Below the pieces are notes generated by a model. That model was given only the letters and a program-made list of their open reading frames with translations, had not been told where the DNA came from and ran no database searches. The translations under genes were made by a program, and so were the position numbers. A stretch of DNA of 27,626 bases from DATFGK01 sp046712825 (GTDB taxonomy: Bacteria; Actinomycetota; AC-67): positions 1 to 27,626 of the forward strand of contig JBKKCR010000254.1 of the NCBI GenBank assembly GCA_046712825.1. Direction: 5' to 3'. Positions 1-7,483 of this stretch are shown here, piece after piece; within the stretch, counting starts at the first letter, position 1; each line of letters starts with the position of its first letter.

Positions 1-860
1 AGGCCGGGGTGCACGGCACCATCCGCGAGGACGAGCTCAAGGACTGGGCCAAGGAGAATCCCACCAAGATGCAGGGGCGCTTCAAGGCGTTCGAGCGCGA
101 GGTGAACGCGCACGCGGATCGGCTCAAGCTGGTCGAGGAGCGCAGCTTGCTGATCATCGCCAATCTCGTGGCGGCGGTGCTCGCGGGGATCATCGCCGTG
201 TCCGCGTTGAGTCGCCAGGGCGGTGAAGGCGCCGTCCCGTTGCTCATCGCTGCGGGTCTGGTCGCGGGGGCGATGTTCTTCCGCCACTGCCTCGCTGCCG
301 TGTTCGTTCTCCTCGTGGGCGCGGTCGGGATGGGCGCCGGCGCGACCCTCGCCACCCCGATACGGAACGCCCCCGGCGCGATGGCGGCGATCCTGCTCCT
401 CGCCGTGCAGGTCGGGCTCACGCCGATGCTTCGTCGCCGCACGGTTCTCGGCGCGACGCAGTACACGCGCTGGAAGGCGTTCCAGCGGTTCCTGAAGGAC
501 CTCACACGACTCAAGGACTACCGTCCGAATGCGGTCGTGATGTGGGAGCAGTACCTGGTTTACGCCATCCCACTCGGGGCGGCGGCGGCCGTCACCGGCG
601 CCATCGCCTTGAACGCGCCCGAGATCGCGCGGCAGGGCTTCACCTGGTACGCGTGGTCGGGAAGCGGTAGCGGCGGCTTCGGATCCGGCGACGGATTCGC
701 GTCGTCGCTGTCCGGGTTCACGTCCTCGTTCACCGCGTCGGCCCAAGCAGCCTTCGCAACGGCGCCATCGAGCAGCGGCGGCGGAGGCGGCGGGTTCTCC
801 GGCGGTGGGGGCGGGGGCGGCGGTGGTGGAGGCGGCGGCGGAGGCGGCGGCGCGTCTTAG
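1..860 (+). CDS. DUF2207-type membrane protein, C-terminal part
   Basis: The reading frame is open to the left edge of the window, and family members are roughly twice this length, so this is probably the C-terminal half of a longer gene; a GTG at 9 is unlikely to be the true start. Visible are four hydrophobic stretches (near residues 45-68, 75-115, 122-140 and 183-205 counted from position 9), a W-K-A-F-Q-R-F-L segment and a W-E-Q-Y-L-V-Y-A-I-P segment typical of the DUF2207 core, and an extreme C-terminal tail of almost pure glycine with the signature F-S-G-G-G. The family is widespread in Gram-positive bacteria and its function is not established. It converges on the glycosyltransferase gene with only 8 nt between the two stop codons. 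The base before position 1 is unknown, so a stop just outside the window cannot be excluded. Confidence 0.75.
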   Translation, partial: AGVHGTIREDELKDWAKENPTKMQGRFKAFEREVNAHADRLKLVEERSLLIIANLVAAVLAGIIAVSALSRQGGEGAVPLLIAAGLVAGAMFFRHCLAAVFVLLVGAVGMGAGATLATPIRNAPGAMAAILLLAVQVGLTPMLRRRTVLGATQYTRWKAFQRFLKDLTRLKDYRPNAVVMWEQYLVYAIPLGAAAAVTGAIALNAPEIARQGFTWYAWSGSGSGGFGSGDGFASSLSGFTSSFTASAQAAFATAPSSSGGGGGGFSGGGGGGGGGGGGGGGGGAS

Positions 861-868
861 GTTCCGCC

Positions 869-2368
869 TCAACCGCTTACACGATAGACACGTACGTACG
901 GGATCCCGTTTATGTCCAGGAGATAGAACGGCGTCTGGTCCTTGTACCGGGCCCATACGTCCGGCACTTGACCGGTCTGCACGTTCGAGACGTAGAACAG
1001 GACGTAGTCGGGCTCGATGCCGTCGGGGCGTACTAGCGTGGAGTCTTCGATGCGGACAGTTCGGCCGGCGAAGAAATCCTCGAACTGGATGAGCCGGGTG
1101 GAGGCGATGGTGGTGCCGGCCGCATCGGGGAGCCCGCTCAGATCCTCGGCCGCCTCGTCGAGCCCCTCACCCCACCCCACGACGAACGCACGCTGCGCGA
1201 CGCTGGGGCCCCCGGTTACCAGGTTGAAGTGCGCGAGCTCGTACGGATGCACCGAGAGGGCAGGGGCGCCGTGGACCAGGAGGACGCCGGCCAAGGTTGA
1301 AACGACGAACCGTCTTCTGGAGCGCAGGTAGGTCAGGAACCCGACGGCGACGGCGAGGTCGAGCACCACCAGGCTTGGCAGTCCGTACCGGTCGCCTTTC
1401 TTCGAGGCGAACGTGATCAGCACGAGGAAACCGAGGGCGAAGAGGAGCAGCTGAACCACCGTGCGGGCTTGTTCGTCGTCACGGCGTTTCCGGATCGCCC
1501 ACACGACGGTGGCGATCGCGGCCGGCAGGATGAAAGCTGAGGTCCGCATGGCCAGCACGACGGGGTAGAAGAGCGGCCCGGGATCATCCACCTGTCTGCC
1601 GAGGAAGAACCCGCTGGACGTGGTCTCGACGATCGCCGAACCGGCTCCACTCGCCATCTCCGCGGCCGCGTGCCACGGCCGCACCCAGAGGACCGGCCAC
1701 AGCACGAAGACCACCAGCAACGCCGGCCCGAGCCAGCGGAGGAACCGGGCGCGGATGCCCCGCCCGTCCCGCCAGAGAAGGACGAGCACCACCCCGACCA
1801 GATAAACGGCCGGCTGCTTGGTGAGGAGCGCGAGACCGCCGAGCACTCCGGATAACAGCAGCAGCCGGCCATCCTCCGTGCGGAGCGCCGCCATCAAGGC
1901 GAGCAGGCTCGACACCATGAAGAGCGCGAGCAAGCCGTCGAGGTGCACGACACGGTTGTGGGCGAGCAGGAACGGATCGAGCGCGAGCAAGAATCCCGCG
2001 ATGGCGGCCGCCCCTTGGCCGATGACCATCCCGGCGAGCCACCAGATGAGAACGATCAGGCCGGACGAGACGATCCCGATCCACAGACGAGCCCGCGCGT
2101 ACCGGTCTCGCAGGTCCGCGTCGCCGGGAAGCGTGTCCTGCGCGAGCCCGGCGATCCACATCGTCGTGACGCCGGGATGCCCGGTCTCGATCGCGTCGCT
2201 GAATCGCAGGTCGCCCACCGCATCGACGAAACGAGCCGACCGCTCGATCCACAGCTTCTCGTCGATCGTCAACGCCCGATCGAGCGAGGGCGACCGCACC
2301 ACCAGGGACGTGATCGCTATCCCCACGGCGATGAGGGCTACGGGTGCGGCACGAGTCGAGGACGCCAC
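869..2368 (-). CDS. GT39/ArnT-like membrane glycosyltransferase
   Basis: A 499-residue polytopic protein with about ten or more hydrophobic segments and a soluble C-terminal region of about 120 residues. The GT-C fold hallmark is present: an acidic pair in the first extracytoplasmic loop (T-I-D-E-K-L-W, near residue 35), followed by H-P-G-V-T-T and H-L-D-G-L-L-A-L-F-M, as in the PMT/ArnT (GT39) superfamily. Such enzymes move a sugar from a polyprenyl-phosphate donor to protein, lipid or glycan on the outer face of the membrane; the acceptor here cannot be told. The open frame continues upstream across uvrD antisense, but the first plausible start is GTG at 2368, eight nt after a TATTAT -10 element, and the first membrane segment begins right after it. 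It is divergent from uvrD. Confidence 0.82.
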   Translation of the reverse strand: MASSTRAAPVALIAVGIAITSLVVRSPSLDRALTIDEKLWIERSARFVDAVGDLRFSDAIETGHPGVTTMWIAGLAQDTLPGDADLRDRYARARLWIGIVSSGLIVLIWWLAGMVIGQGAAAIAGFLLALDPFLLAHNRVVHLDGLLALFMVSSLLALMAALRTEDGRLLLLSGVLGGLALLTKQPAVYLVGVVLVLLWRDGRGIRARFLRWLGPALLVVFVLWPVLWVRPWHAAAEMASGAGSAIVETTSSGFFLGRQVDDPGPLFYPVVLAMRTSAFILPAAIATVVWAIRKRRDDEQARTVVQLLLFALGFLVLITFASKKGDRYGLPSLVVLDLAVAVGFLTYLRSRRRFVVSTLAGVLLVHGAPALSVHPYELAHFNLVTGGPSVAQRAFVVGWGEGLDEAAEDLSGLPDAAGTTIASTRLIQFEDFFAGRTVRIEDSTLVRPDGIEPDYVLFYVSNVQTGQVPDVWARYKDQTPFYLLDINGIPYVRVYRVSG

Positions 2369-2386
2369 CGGCGACGATAATAGGGT
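2369..2386. promoter_or_regulatory. 18-bp divergent promoter with overlapping -10 elements
   Basis: The only DNA between two divergent GTG starts. On the plus strand GATAAT occupies 2376-2381, five nt before the uvrD GTG at 2387. On the minus strand TATTAT occupies 2382-2377, eight nt before the glycosyltransferase GTG at 2368. The two hexamers overlap by five bases, so both genes would be transcribed from one AT-rich element and would be leaderless or nearly so. No Shine-Dalgarno sequence fits in the gap. Any -35 or UP contacts would lie inside the opposite gene; none is obvious. Confidence 0.55.
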
Positions 2387-4546
2387 GTGCCCCTCGATAC
2401 CGACCTCCTTTCGGGGTTGAATCCCGTCCAGCGCGAGGCCGTCGCCCACGACGCCGGCCCGCTCCTGGTCGTCGCAGGTGCCGGCTCCGGGAAGACCAAG
2501 GTGCTGACCCACCGCATCGCCTACCTGATCCGCGAGCGGCAGGTATCTCCGTTCGCGATCCTTGCCATCACCTTCACGAACAAGGCTGCCGGCGAGATGA
2601 AGGAGCGCGTCGGCTCGCTTGTCGGTGGGCGGCTCGGAGCCGCGATGTGGGTGATGACGTTCCACTCGGCGTGCGCGCGTATCCTCCGGCGCGACGGCGT
2701 CCGGCTCGGTTTCACTTCGAGTTTCACGATCTACGACGATGCCGACGCGGAGCGCCTCATCACCTACATCTCGAAGGAGCTCGACGTCGATCCACGCCGG
2801 TTCACGCCCCGACAGATCAAGAACGCGATCGGAAAGAACAAGGACAAGCTGGTCGACGAGGAGATGTTCGCGCAAGCCGCCGGCAACAACCCCTACGACC
2901 GTACGGTCGCCGAGGTCTATTCCCTGTATCAGAGTCGTCTTCGACAGGCGAACGCCATGGACTTCGACGACCTGATCATGAACACGGTCCATCTCTTCCG
3001 TCTCTACGACGACGTACTCGAGGAGTACCGCGACAAGTTCCTCCACGTCTTGGTCGACGAGTTCCAGGACACCAACCACGCGCAGTACGTGCTCGGGAAG
3101 CTGCTCGCCGAGCGGGACCGCAACATCTGCGTCGTCGGGGACCTCGATCAGTCGATCTACAAGTTCCGCGGCGCGGACTTCACCAACGTGCTCCGTTTCG
3201 AGGAGGACTTCCCCGACGCGCGCGTCATCACCCTCGAGCAGAACTACCGGTCCACGCAGACGATCCTGTCGGCGGCGAACGCCGTCATCGAGAACAACCA
3301 GATGCGCAAACCCAAGGCCCTCTGGACCGAGATGGCCGGCGGCGAGCTGATCACGCGTTACCACGCGGAGAACGAGCACGAGGAGGCCGCGTGGATAGCG
3401 CGCGAGCTCGAGCGTCTGCGTGAGGAGGATTCCCGGCGCTACGGCGACATCGCGCTCTTCTACCGAACCAACGCCCAGTCTCGGGTCCTGGAGGAGATCT
3501 TCGTCCGGATGGGTGTCCCGTATCGCGTCGTCGGTTCGCTGAAGTTCTACGACCGAAAAGAGATCAAGGACGCGCTCGCGTATCTGCGGGTGCTCATCAA
3601 CCCAGCCGACGAGGTCTCGCTGCGTCGGATCATCAACACGCCGCGCCGGGGGATCGGAGACCAAACGGTCGCAGCGCTGGCTCGATTCGCCGACCGGGCG
3701 AGCACGACGCTGTCCGATGCCGTCGACCGCGTCGAGCAGAACGACGAGCTCGCCGCTCGCGCACGTTCCGCCGTGTCGGATCTCGCCGGGACGCTCCGCA
3801 GCTTGCGAGAGAAGGTCGAGCGCGGCGTCGAGCCCGCCGACGTCCTCGAGGCCGTCCTCGAGCGGACGGGATACGTCGCCGAGCTGGAGTCCGAACGTTC
3901 GATCGAAGCCGTCGGCCGCGTCGAGAACCTCAAGGAGCTGATCGGCGTTGCCCGCGAGTTCGCCTCCGACAACCCCGAGGGCGGTGTTCGGGAGTTCCTC
4001 GAACAGGTCGCCCTGGTGTCGGACGCGGACGAGCTCTCCGATGAGGAGGGCGCGGTGACGATCATGACCCTGCACATCGCGAAAGGCCTGGAGTTCCCGG
4101 TGGTCTTCATCGTCGGCCTCGAGGACGGCGTCTTCCCACACGTTCGTTCGATGACCGACCCCGCCGAACTCGAAGAGGAACGACGGCTGGCGTACGTCGG
4201 CATCACCCGTGCGAAGGAGCGGCTGTACCTGACGCACGCGTGGCAACGAAGCCTATGGGGTGGCTCGAACTTCAATCCGCCCTCGCGCTTCCTCAGCGAG
4301 ATCCCCAAGGAGCTCATCAGGGCCGTGGAGAGCGGCGACGAGAGCGAGAAGCTCGCCGAGATGGTTCAGCAGAAGAAGACCCCACTGAGTCTCGCCGTCG
4401 GCGACGACGTCTTCCACGAGCGCTGGGGCCGCGGCACGGTCGTGGCCGTGAGCGGCCGCGGCACGTCCGCCGAAGCCAGCGTGCACTTCGAATCCGAAGG
4501 GACGAAGCGGCTGCTGCTCGCCTACGCGCCGCTCCAGCGCATCTAG
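2387..4546 (+). CDS. pcrA: UvrD/PcrA-type DNA helicase
   Basis: A 719-residue superfamily 1A 3'-5' DNA helicase that unwinds DNA in nucleotide excision repair, mismatch repair and replication-fork rescue. The Q-motif glutamine is at residue 15 (L-N-P-V-Q-R-E-A). Walker A is G-A-G-S-G-K-T at 31-37 and Walker B is V-D-E-F-Q-D-T with D224/E225. Then come G-D-L-D-Q-S-I-Y-K-F-R-G (motif III), L-E-Q-N-Y-R-S-T (motif IV), the T-L-H-x-A-K-G-L-E-F motif (here with Ile at the x) and Y-V-G-I-T-R-A-K-E (motif VI). The C-terminus carries the small Tudor-like fold of PcrA/UvrD (G-D-D-V-F-H-E-R-W-G-R-G-T-V). Length is normal. The start is GTG directly after a -10 element, so the mRNA is probably leaderless. 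It ends tail-to-tail with the hydrolase gene. Confidence 0.96.
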   Translation: MPLDTDLLSGLNPVQREAVAHDAGPLLVVAGAGSGKTKVLTHRIAYLIRERQVSPFAILAITFTNKAAGEMKERVGSLVGGRLGAAMWVMTFHSACARILRRDGVRLGFTSSFTIYDDADAERLITYISKELDVDPRRFTPRQIKNAIGKNKDKLVDEEMFAQAAGNNPYDRTVAEVYSLYQSRLRQANAMDFDDLIMNTVHLFRLYDDVLEEYRDKFLHVLVDEFQDTNHAQYVLGKLLAERDRNICVVGDLDQSIYKFRGADFTNVLRFEEDFPDARVITLEQNYRSTQTILSAANAVIENNQMRKPKALWTEMAGGELITRYHAENEHEEAAWIARELERLREEDSRRYGDIALFYRTNAQSRVLEEIFVRMGVPYRVVGSLKFYDRKEIKDALAYLRVLINPADEVSLRRIINTPRRGIGDQTVAALARFADRASTTLSDAVDRVEQNDELAARARSAVSDLAGTLRSLREKVERGVEPADVLEAVLERTGYVAELESERSIEAVGRVENLKELIGVAREFASDNPEGGVREFLEQVALVSDADELSDEEGAVTIMTLHIAKGLEFPVVFIVGLEDGVFPHVRSMTDPAELEEERRLAYVGITRAKERLYLTHAWQRSLWGGSNFNPPSRFLSEIPKELIRAVESGDESEKLAEMVQQKKTPLSLAVGDDVFHERWGRGTVVAVSGRGTSAEASVHFESEGTKRLLLAYAPLQRI

Positions 4547-4567
4547 GCGCGACGCTCTCCGGCGAGG

Positions 4568-5491
4568 CTAACTCGGGACGGCGGACTCGGGATCGCTACG
4601 CCTGCCGTTCGAACGCTTCGGGAGCTGCGTCACGCTCGCCGGCACGGTGGCGTCGAGGCTGGAAAGCATGTTGACGACCGAGCGGATCAACTCGCCCGAG
4701 AGCAGGAAGCTCATGTGCCCGAGGTCCTTCATGAAGATGTTCGTCGCTTCGAGGGCCGGAGTGGTGAGCTTGGCGCTGGACGCGGGGATCACGAGCGGGT
4801 CGAGGTTCGAATAGAACGAGACGAAGCGGACCGACGTCGGCTTCGCGGTTCGCTCGAGGCGATCGAGGAGCTCCGAGCGCGGCCGGATCTGCCGAGCGGC
4901 GCGCCCCCGGCCGGCCCACGCGGCGTAGGTGCCCTCGTGCGGGGTGCCCAGGGTGATGCACGTGTGCACGCGCTGGTCCCCGCCGGCTTCCTGCACGTAC
5001 GTCCTGGCGACCAGCCCGCCGAGCGAGTGCCCGACCAGGTGCACGCGCGTGGCGCCGGTCCGGTTGAGCACGTTCTCCACGTAGCCCTTCAACTGAGCAG
5101 CGAGCTCCTCGACGTCGTGGCCTATCACGTTGTAGTTCATCGTGAATACGTGGCGGAACCCGTGGCGGCGGAGCGCCCTTCGCATGACGAGGAATCCCGA
5201 GCGGTTGTGGAAATAGCCGTGGAGCAAGATGATCGGCGTCGCGGCGGCTTCGGGCTCGAGGTAGCAGAGCGGCTGCGCGCGTGAGTAGCGTCCGCGCGAG
5301 GCGCCGTGAGAAGCGTCGGGGTCCAGGGCCTCGCCGAGCAGGCCGGCGGGATACATCGCCACGTTGGCGCCGGCCCACAACAACTCTTTGACCGCGCTGG
5401 GGTATGTGCTCGGGCGTCGCAGGGCGTGGCCGAGAGCCTTGCGGACGGCGCGTGCGTCGCCGCGGATGCGTCCTACGGTGTGTCGGGTCAT
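4568..5491 (-). CDS. Lipase-like alpha/beta hydrolase
   Basis: A 307-residue alpha/beta hydrolase of the bacterial triacylglycerol lipase/PGAP1-like group. The oxyanion-hole strand is P-I-I-L-L-H-G-Y, the nucleophile elbow is V-G-H-S-L-G-G-L-V-A-R, and the downstream T-L-G-T-P-H-E-G motif is typical of lipases of this group. The acid is probably Asp in S-N-L-D-P-L-V, and the histidine is probably in D-L-G-H-M-S-F. There is no clear export signal; the first 40 residues are rich in Arg and Ala, followed by a mildly hydrophobic stretch. The natural ester substrate is unknown. The start is ATG at 5491 with a G-rich tract immediately before it; spacing to a Shine-Dalgarno is poor, so the exact start is uncertain. 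Upstream lies a dyad-containing gap that may regulate it. Confidence 0.85.
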   Translation of the reverse strand: MTRHTVGRIRGDARAVRKALGHALRRPSTYPSAVKELLWAGANVAMYPAGLLGEALDPDASHGASRGRYSRAQPLCYLEPEAAATPIILLHGYFHNRSGFLVMRRALRRHGFRHVFTMNYNVIGHDVEELAAQLKGYVENVLNRTGATRVHLVGHSLGGLVARTYVQEAGGDQRVHTCITLGTPHEGTYAAWAGRGRAARQIRPRSELLDRLERTAKPTSVRFVSFYSNLDPLVIPASSAKLTTPALEATNIFMKDLGHMSFLLSGELIRSVVNMLSSLDATVPASVTQLPKRSNGRRSDPESAVPS

Positions 5492-5761
5492 CTCCCCCGC
5501 ACCCCCCGCGCGTTGTCGCCTCGTCGGTTTCGATTCGCGCAGTCCATACGTTCTACGAAGGGAAGAGACTTTCCTTGCGCGCCCAGGCTCCGCCTGGATG
5601 CTGTCCGTGGCCGAATCACAATCCTGTGATTCATATCATCTGCTCCGACGAGGTCAAGTACGTGAAAAGTTAACGAGCCACTCTTACCCGAGGATCGGCC
5701 TCGAAATCGGCATTTGTTAGGGACTTGCGTCGCAGGAAGCTGCCCCGAGCGGACTAGTCCG
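5492..5761. other. 270-nt intergenic region with dyads
   Basis: The longest gene-free stretch in the window, between the start of the lipase-like gene and the stop of the 50-residue membrane protein gene, both on the minus strand. No coding frame was found. It holds a 6-bp hairpin (CCAGGC, loop TCC, GCCTGG, 5583-5597), the dyad at 5613-5632 and the palindrome at 5748-5763. A weak minus-strand -10 candidate TAGAAC lies at 5555-5550, and a plus-strand TATCAT at 5634-5639 that leads to no gene. Confidence 0.6.
5613..5632. promoter_or_regulatory. Perfect dyad, likely operator
   Basis: GAATCACA, four spacer bases (ATCC), then TGTGATTC: two perfect 8-bp arms. Its symmetry and 20-bp length suit a dimeric helix-turn-helix repressor or activator. 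It contains TCACA and TGTGA half-sites in the reverse order to a CRP site, so it is not a canonical CRP box. It lies 122 bp upstream of the lipase-like start and is the best candidate regulator site for that gene. As RNA it could also form a short hairpin. Confidence 0.45.
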
Positions 5762-5763
5762 CT
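5748..5763. promoter_or_regulatory. 16-bp perfect palindrome at a stop codon
   Basis: AGCGGACTAGTCCGCT is fully self-complementary and overlaps two bases of the stop codon of the 50-residue membrane protein gene. On the minus strand it could fold as a 6-bp stem with a CTAG loop at the end of the accDA operon, but no T-tract follows, so an intrinsic terminator is not demonstrated. A protein-binding site is the alternative. Confidence 0.4.
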
Positions 5764-5914
5764 AGCTGCGAGTGAGCAGAAAGATCACTCCTGCCAGCGC
5801 GATCAGCGCTGCCAGCACGATGGGAGCCACGATCCACTGCGGGCCCATCTGGCCTCGAGGCACGATCTTTCGAGCGGGCCGGACCCGCTTCTTGCGAGAC
5901 GAAGGCGTGGTCAT
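5762..5914 (-). CDS. 50-residue single-pass membrane protein coupled to accDA
   Basis: Found by reading the minus strand directly after accDA. The ATG at 5914-5912 overlaps the accDA TGA as ATGA, which points to translational coupling. The product is 50 residues: a basic N-terminal half with Arg/Lys at 7-10, 12, 15, 16 and 20, then one hydrophobic helix at about 27-47 that begins with Trp27 and is rich in Ile, Val, Leu and Ala, ending in T-R-S. By the positive-inside rule the N-terminus should face the cytoplasm. I do not recognise a family. The overlap, the strong charge-then-helix design and the lack of any competing gene in this stretch argue that it is real. It could tether the carboxyltransferase at the membrane, but that is only a guess from position. 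Confidence 0.65.
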   Translation of the reverse strand: MTTPSSRKKRVRPARKIVPRGQMGPQWIVAPIVLAALIALAGVIFLLTRS

Positions 5915-7383
5915 GGGGTGAGGAAGGCGTTTCCCGCTTCCCGCCAGCGGCGTCGCCGAGCCGCCAGACGCTCATCGCGGGGAAGCGCCGCCAGTTGATC
6001 GAGAGAGCGTCCCACCGCTTCCCCGATCGAGCGAAAGAAGGCCTCGGGATCGGTGTGGGCGCCGCCGGTCGGCTCGGGGAGAACCTCGTCGGCGAGCCCG
6101 AACGACACCAGATCGCGCGCCGAGAGCCGAAGATCGCCGGCGACTTCCTCGACATCGTCCCTCCGAAGGATGGCGGCTGCGCTCTCGGGCGCGATCACCG
6201 AGAAGATCGCGTTCTCGCAAACGAGGATCCGATCGCAGACGGTCAGCGCGAGCCCGCCGCCGCTGCCGCCCTCGCCGGAAACCACGGCGATCGAAGGGCC
6301 CGGATGCTCCAGTACCGTACGGAACGCCGTCGATATCGTCCGCGCGATCCCCGACGCCTCGGAGGCCGAGGACGGATCGGCGCCCGGCGTGTCGACGATC
6401 GCGACGAGTGGGAGCCCGAGCGCCCCGCTGAAGCGCAGCGAACGATAGGCCTTGCGGTAGGCCGGCGGCGTCGGGCGAGTGCGATCGAGCGCAACCACGC
6501 CGGCCCGGCGCCCGGCGATCCTCGCGACGCCCGTCGCGAGGCCTGTGTCGTCGACACCGGCGCGGTCGCCCCGCAGCTCGACGAACGCCCCCGAGATCGC
6601 GGCGAGGATCGCGCGCCCACTGGGGCGGCCGGGATGGCGAGCGAGCTCGACCACGTCCCACCCGGTCGAGGACTGAACGGGGGCATCGATGGCCGTCAGT
6701 GGAACCGTCGGCTCGTCGGGCTCGAGGGTCGCGCGCAGGAACACGCCGGCCGCGGCGCGGAGGTCTTCGAGCGCGATGATGTCGTCGACGAGTCCGTTGT
6801 CGAGCGAGAACTCCGCCGTGTGCGATGCGTCGTCGAGTGGCGCGACTTGCTCGGCGACCCGCGGCCCGGCGAAGCCGATCGTCGCGCCCGGTTCCGCCCA
6901 CAGCACGTCCGCCAGCGAGGCGAACGATGCGTACACGCCTCCGGTTGTCGGATCGGTGAGATATGCGAGGAACGGGAGACCGGCTGCGGTGAGATCGCGC
7001 CGGGCGAGCACCGTCTTCGCCATCTGTGCGAGCGCCGCCATCCCCTCCTGCATGCGCGCGCCGCCGCTCGCGGTGAGCGCGATGACGGCTGCGCGTCGCT
7101 CGACGGCTCGTTCGAACGCCCGCGCTATCTTCTCGCCCGCCGCGACGCCCATCGATCCACCGAAGACGTCGAACTCGAAGGAGATACCGACGACGGGGAG
7201 CCCGGCGAGGGTGCCGTCGGCGGAGATCACGGACTCCCGCGTGGGATCGCGGTCGCGGTAACCGGGGAATCCGAGCGGATCGGTGGCCGATAACCCGGCG
7301 TCGCGCTCCTCCCAGCCGGCATCCAGCACGAGATCGAGGAGATCCCGTGCCGTGCGCGCGGTGGTGCGAGCGGTTCGAGCCAT
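5911..7383 (-). CDS. accDA: Fused acetyl-CoA carboxylase carboxyltransferase (AccD-AccA)
   Basis: A 490-residue protein with an AccD-type N-terminal half (T-D-P-L-G-F-P-G, G-G-S-M-G-V-A-A-G-E-K-I, A-S-G-G-A-R-M-Q-E-G, T-D-P-T-T-G-G-V, I-G-F-A-G-P-R-V) joined to an AccA-type half (V-D-T-P-G-A, G-E-G-G-S-G-G-G-L-A, C-E-N-A-I-F-S-V-I-A-P-E, and a final G-G-A-H). It transfers the carboxyl group from carboxybiotin to acetyl-CoA to make malonyl-CoA for fatty acid synthesis. The four-cysteine zinc ribbon of E. coli AccD is absent: there is no cysteine at all before the AccD core. The start is ATG 7383, with GAGGTG about 8 nt upstream; the frame extends further up but without ribosome-site support. 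Biotin carboxylase and carrier genes are not in the window. The AccD-type motifs argue against a PccB-type enzyme. Confidence 0.9.
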   Translation of the reverse strand: MARTARTTARTARDLLDLVLDAGWEERDAGLSATDPLGFPGYRDRDPTRESVISADGTLAGLPVVGISFEFDVFGGSMGVAAGEKIARAFERAVERRAAVIALTASGGARMQEGMAALAQMAKTVLARRDLTAAGLPFLAYLTDPTTGGVYASFASLADVLWAEPGATIGFAGPRVAEQVAPLDDASHTAEFSLDNGLVDDIIALEDLRAAAGVFLRATLEPDEPTVPLTAIDAPVQSSTGWDVVELARHPGRPSGRAILAAISGAFVELRGDRAGVDDTGLATGVARIAGRRAGVVALDRTRPTPPAYRKAYRSLRFSGALGLPLVAIVDTPGADPSSASEASGIARTISTAFRTVLEHPGPSIAVVSGEGGSGGGLALTVCDRILVCENAIFSVIAPESAAAILRRDDVEEVAGDLRLSARDLVSFGLADEVLPEPTGGAHTDPEAFFRSIGEAVGRSLDQLAALPRDERLAARRRRWREAGNAFLTP

Positions 7384-7432
7384 TGGTCGCACCTCATGTG
7401 CCCGGCGTTGCAGGGCGTGGAAAACGCCCCGT

Positions 7433-7438
7433 ATCATC
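7433..7438 (+). promoter_or_regulatory. -10 element of the B12-subunit/sucCD operon
   Basis: TATCAT in the 100-nt divergent gap between accDA and the B12-binding subunit. It would give a leader of about 40 nt, with a weak GAAGGG ribosome site near 7468-7473. No convincing -35 is seen. It is a prediction from the TANNNT pattern alone. Confidence 0.35.
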
Positions 7439-7483
7439 ACGCCCGCGCCCCAAGGGCGCAACCGTCCGAAGGGACAACATCAC

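Noticed and set aside
776..853. Glycine-codon run read as a simple-sequence repeat or assembly artefact
   Set aside because: A glycine-rich C-terminus after F-S-G-G-G is a normal feature of DUF2207 proteins and the frame ends cleanly.
2369..4246. Minus-strand frame open for nearly 1.9 kb opposite uvrD, in frame with the glycosyltransferase
   Set aside because: It mirrors uvrD codons, has no domain, and the glycosyltransferase has a good start at 2368. Open antisense frames are expected at this GC content.
5995..7293. 432-codon plus-strand frame opposite accDA
   Set aside because: Composition is Arg/Gly/Asp-rich shadow sequence, no motif or ribosome site, and accDA explains the strand and codon pattern.
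5911..7383. Propionyl-CoA carboxylase beta chain (PccB)
   Set aside because: Although the mutase neighbour invites it, the motifs are those of AccD joined to AccA.
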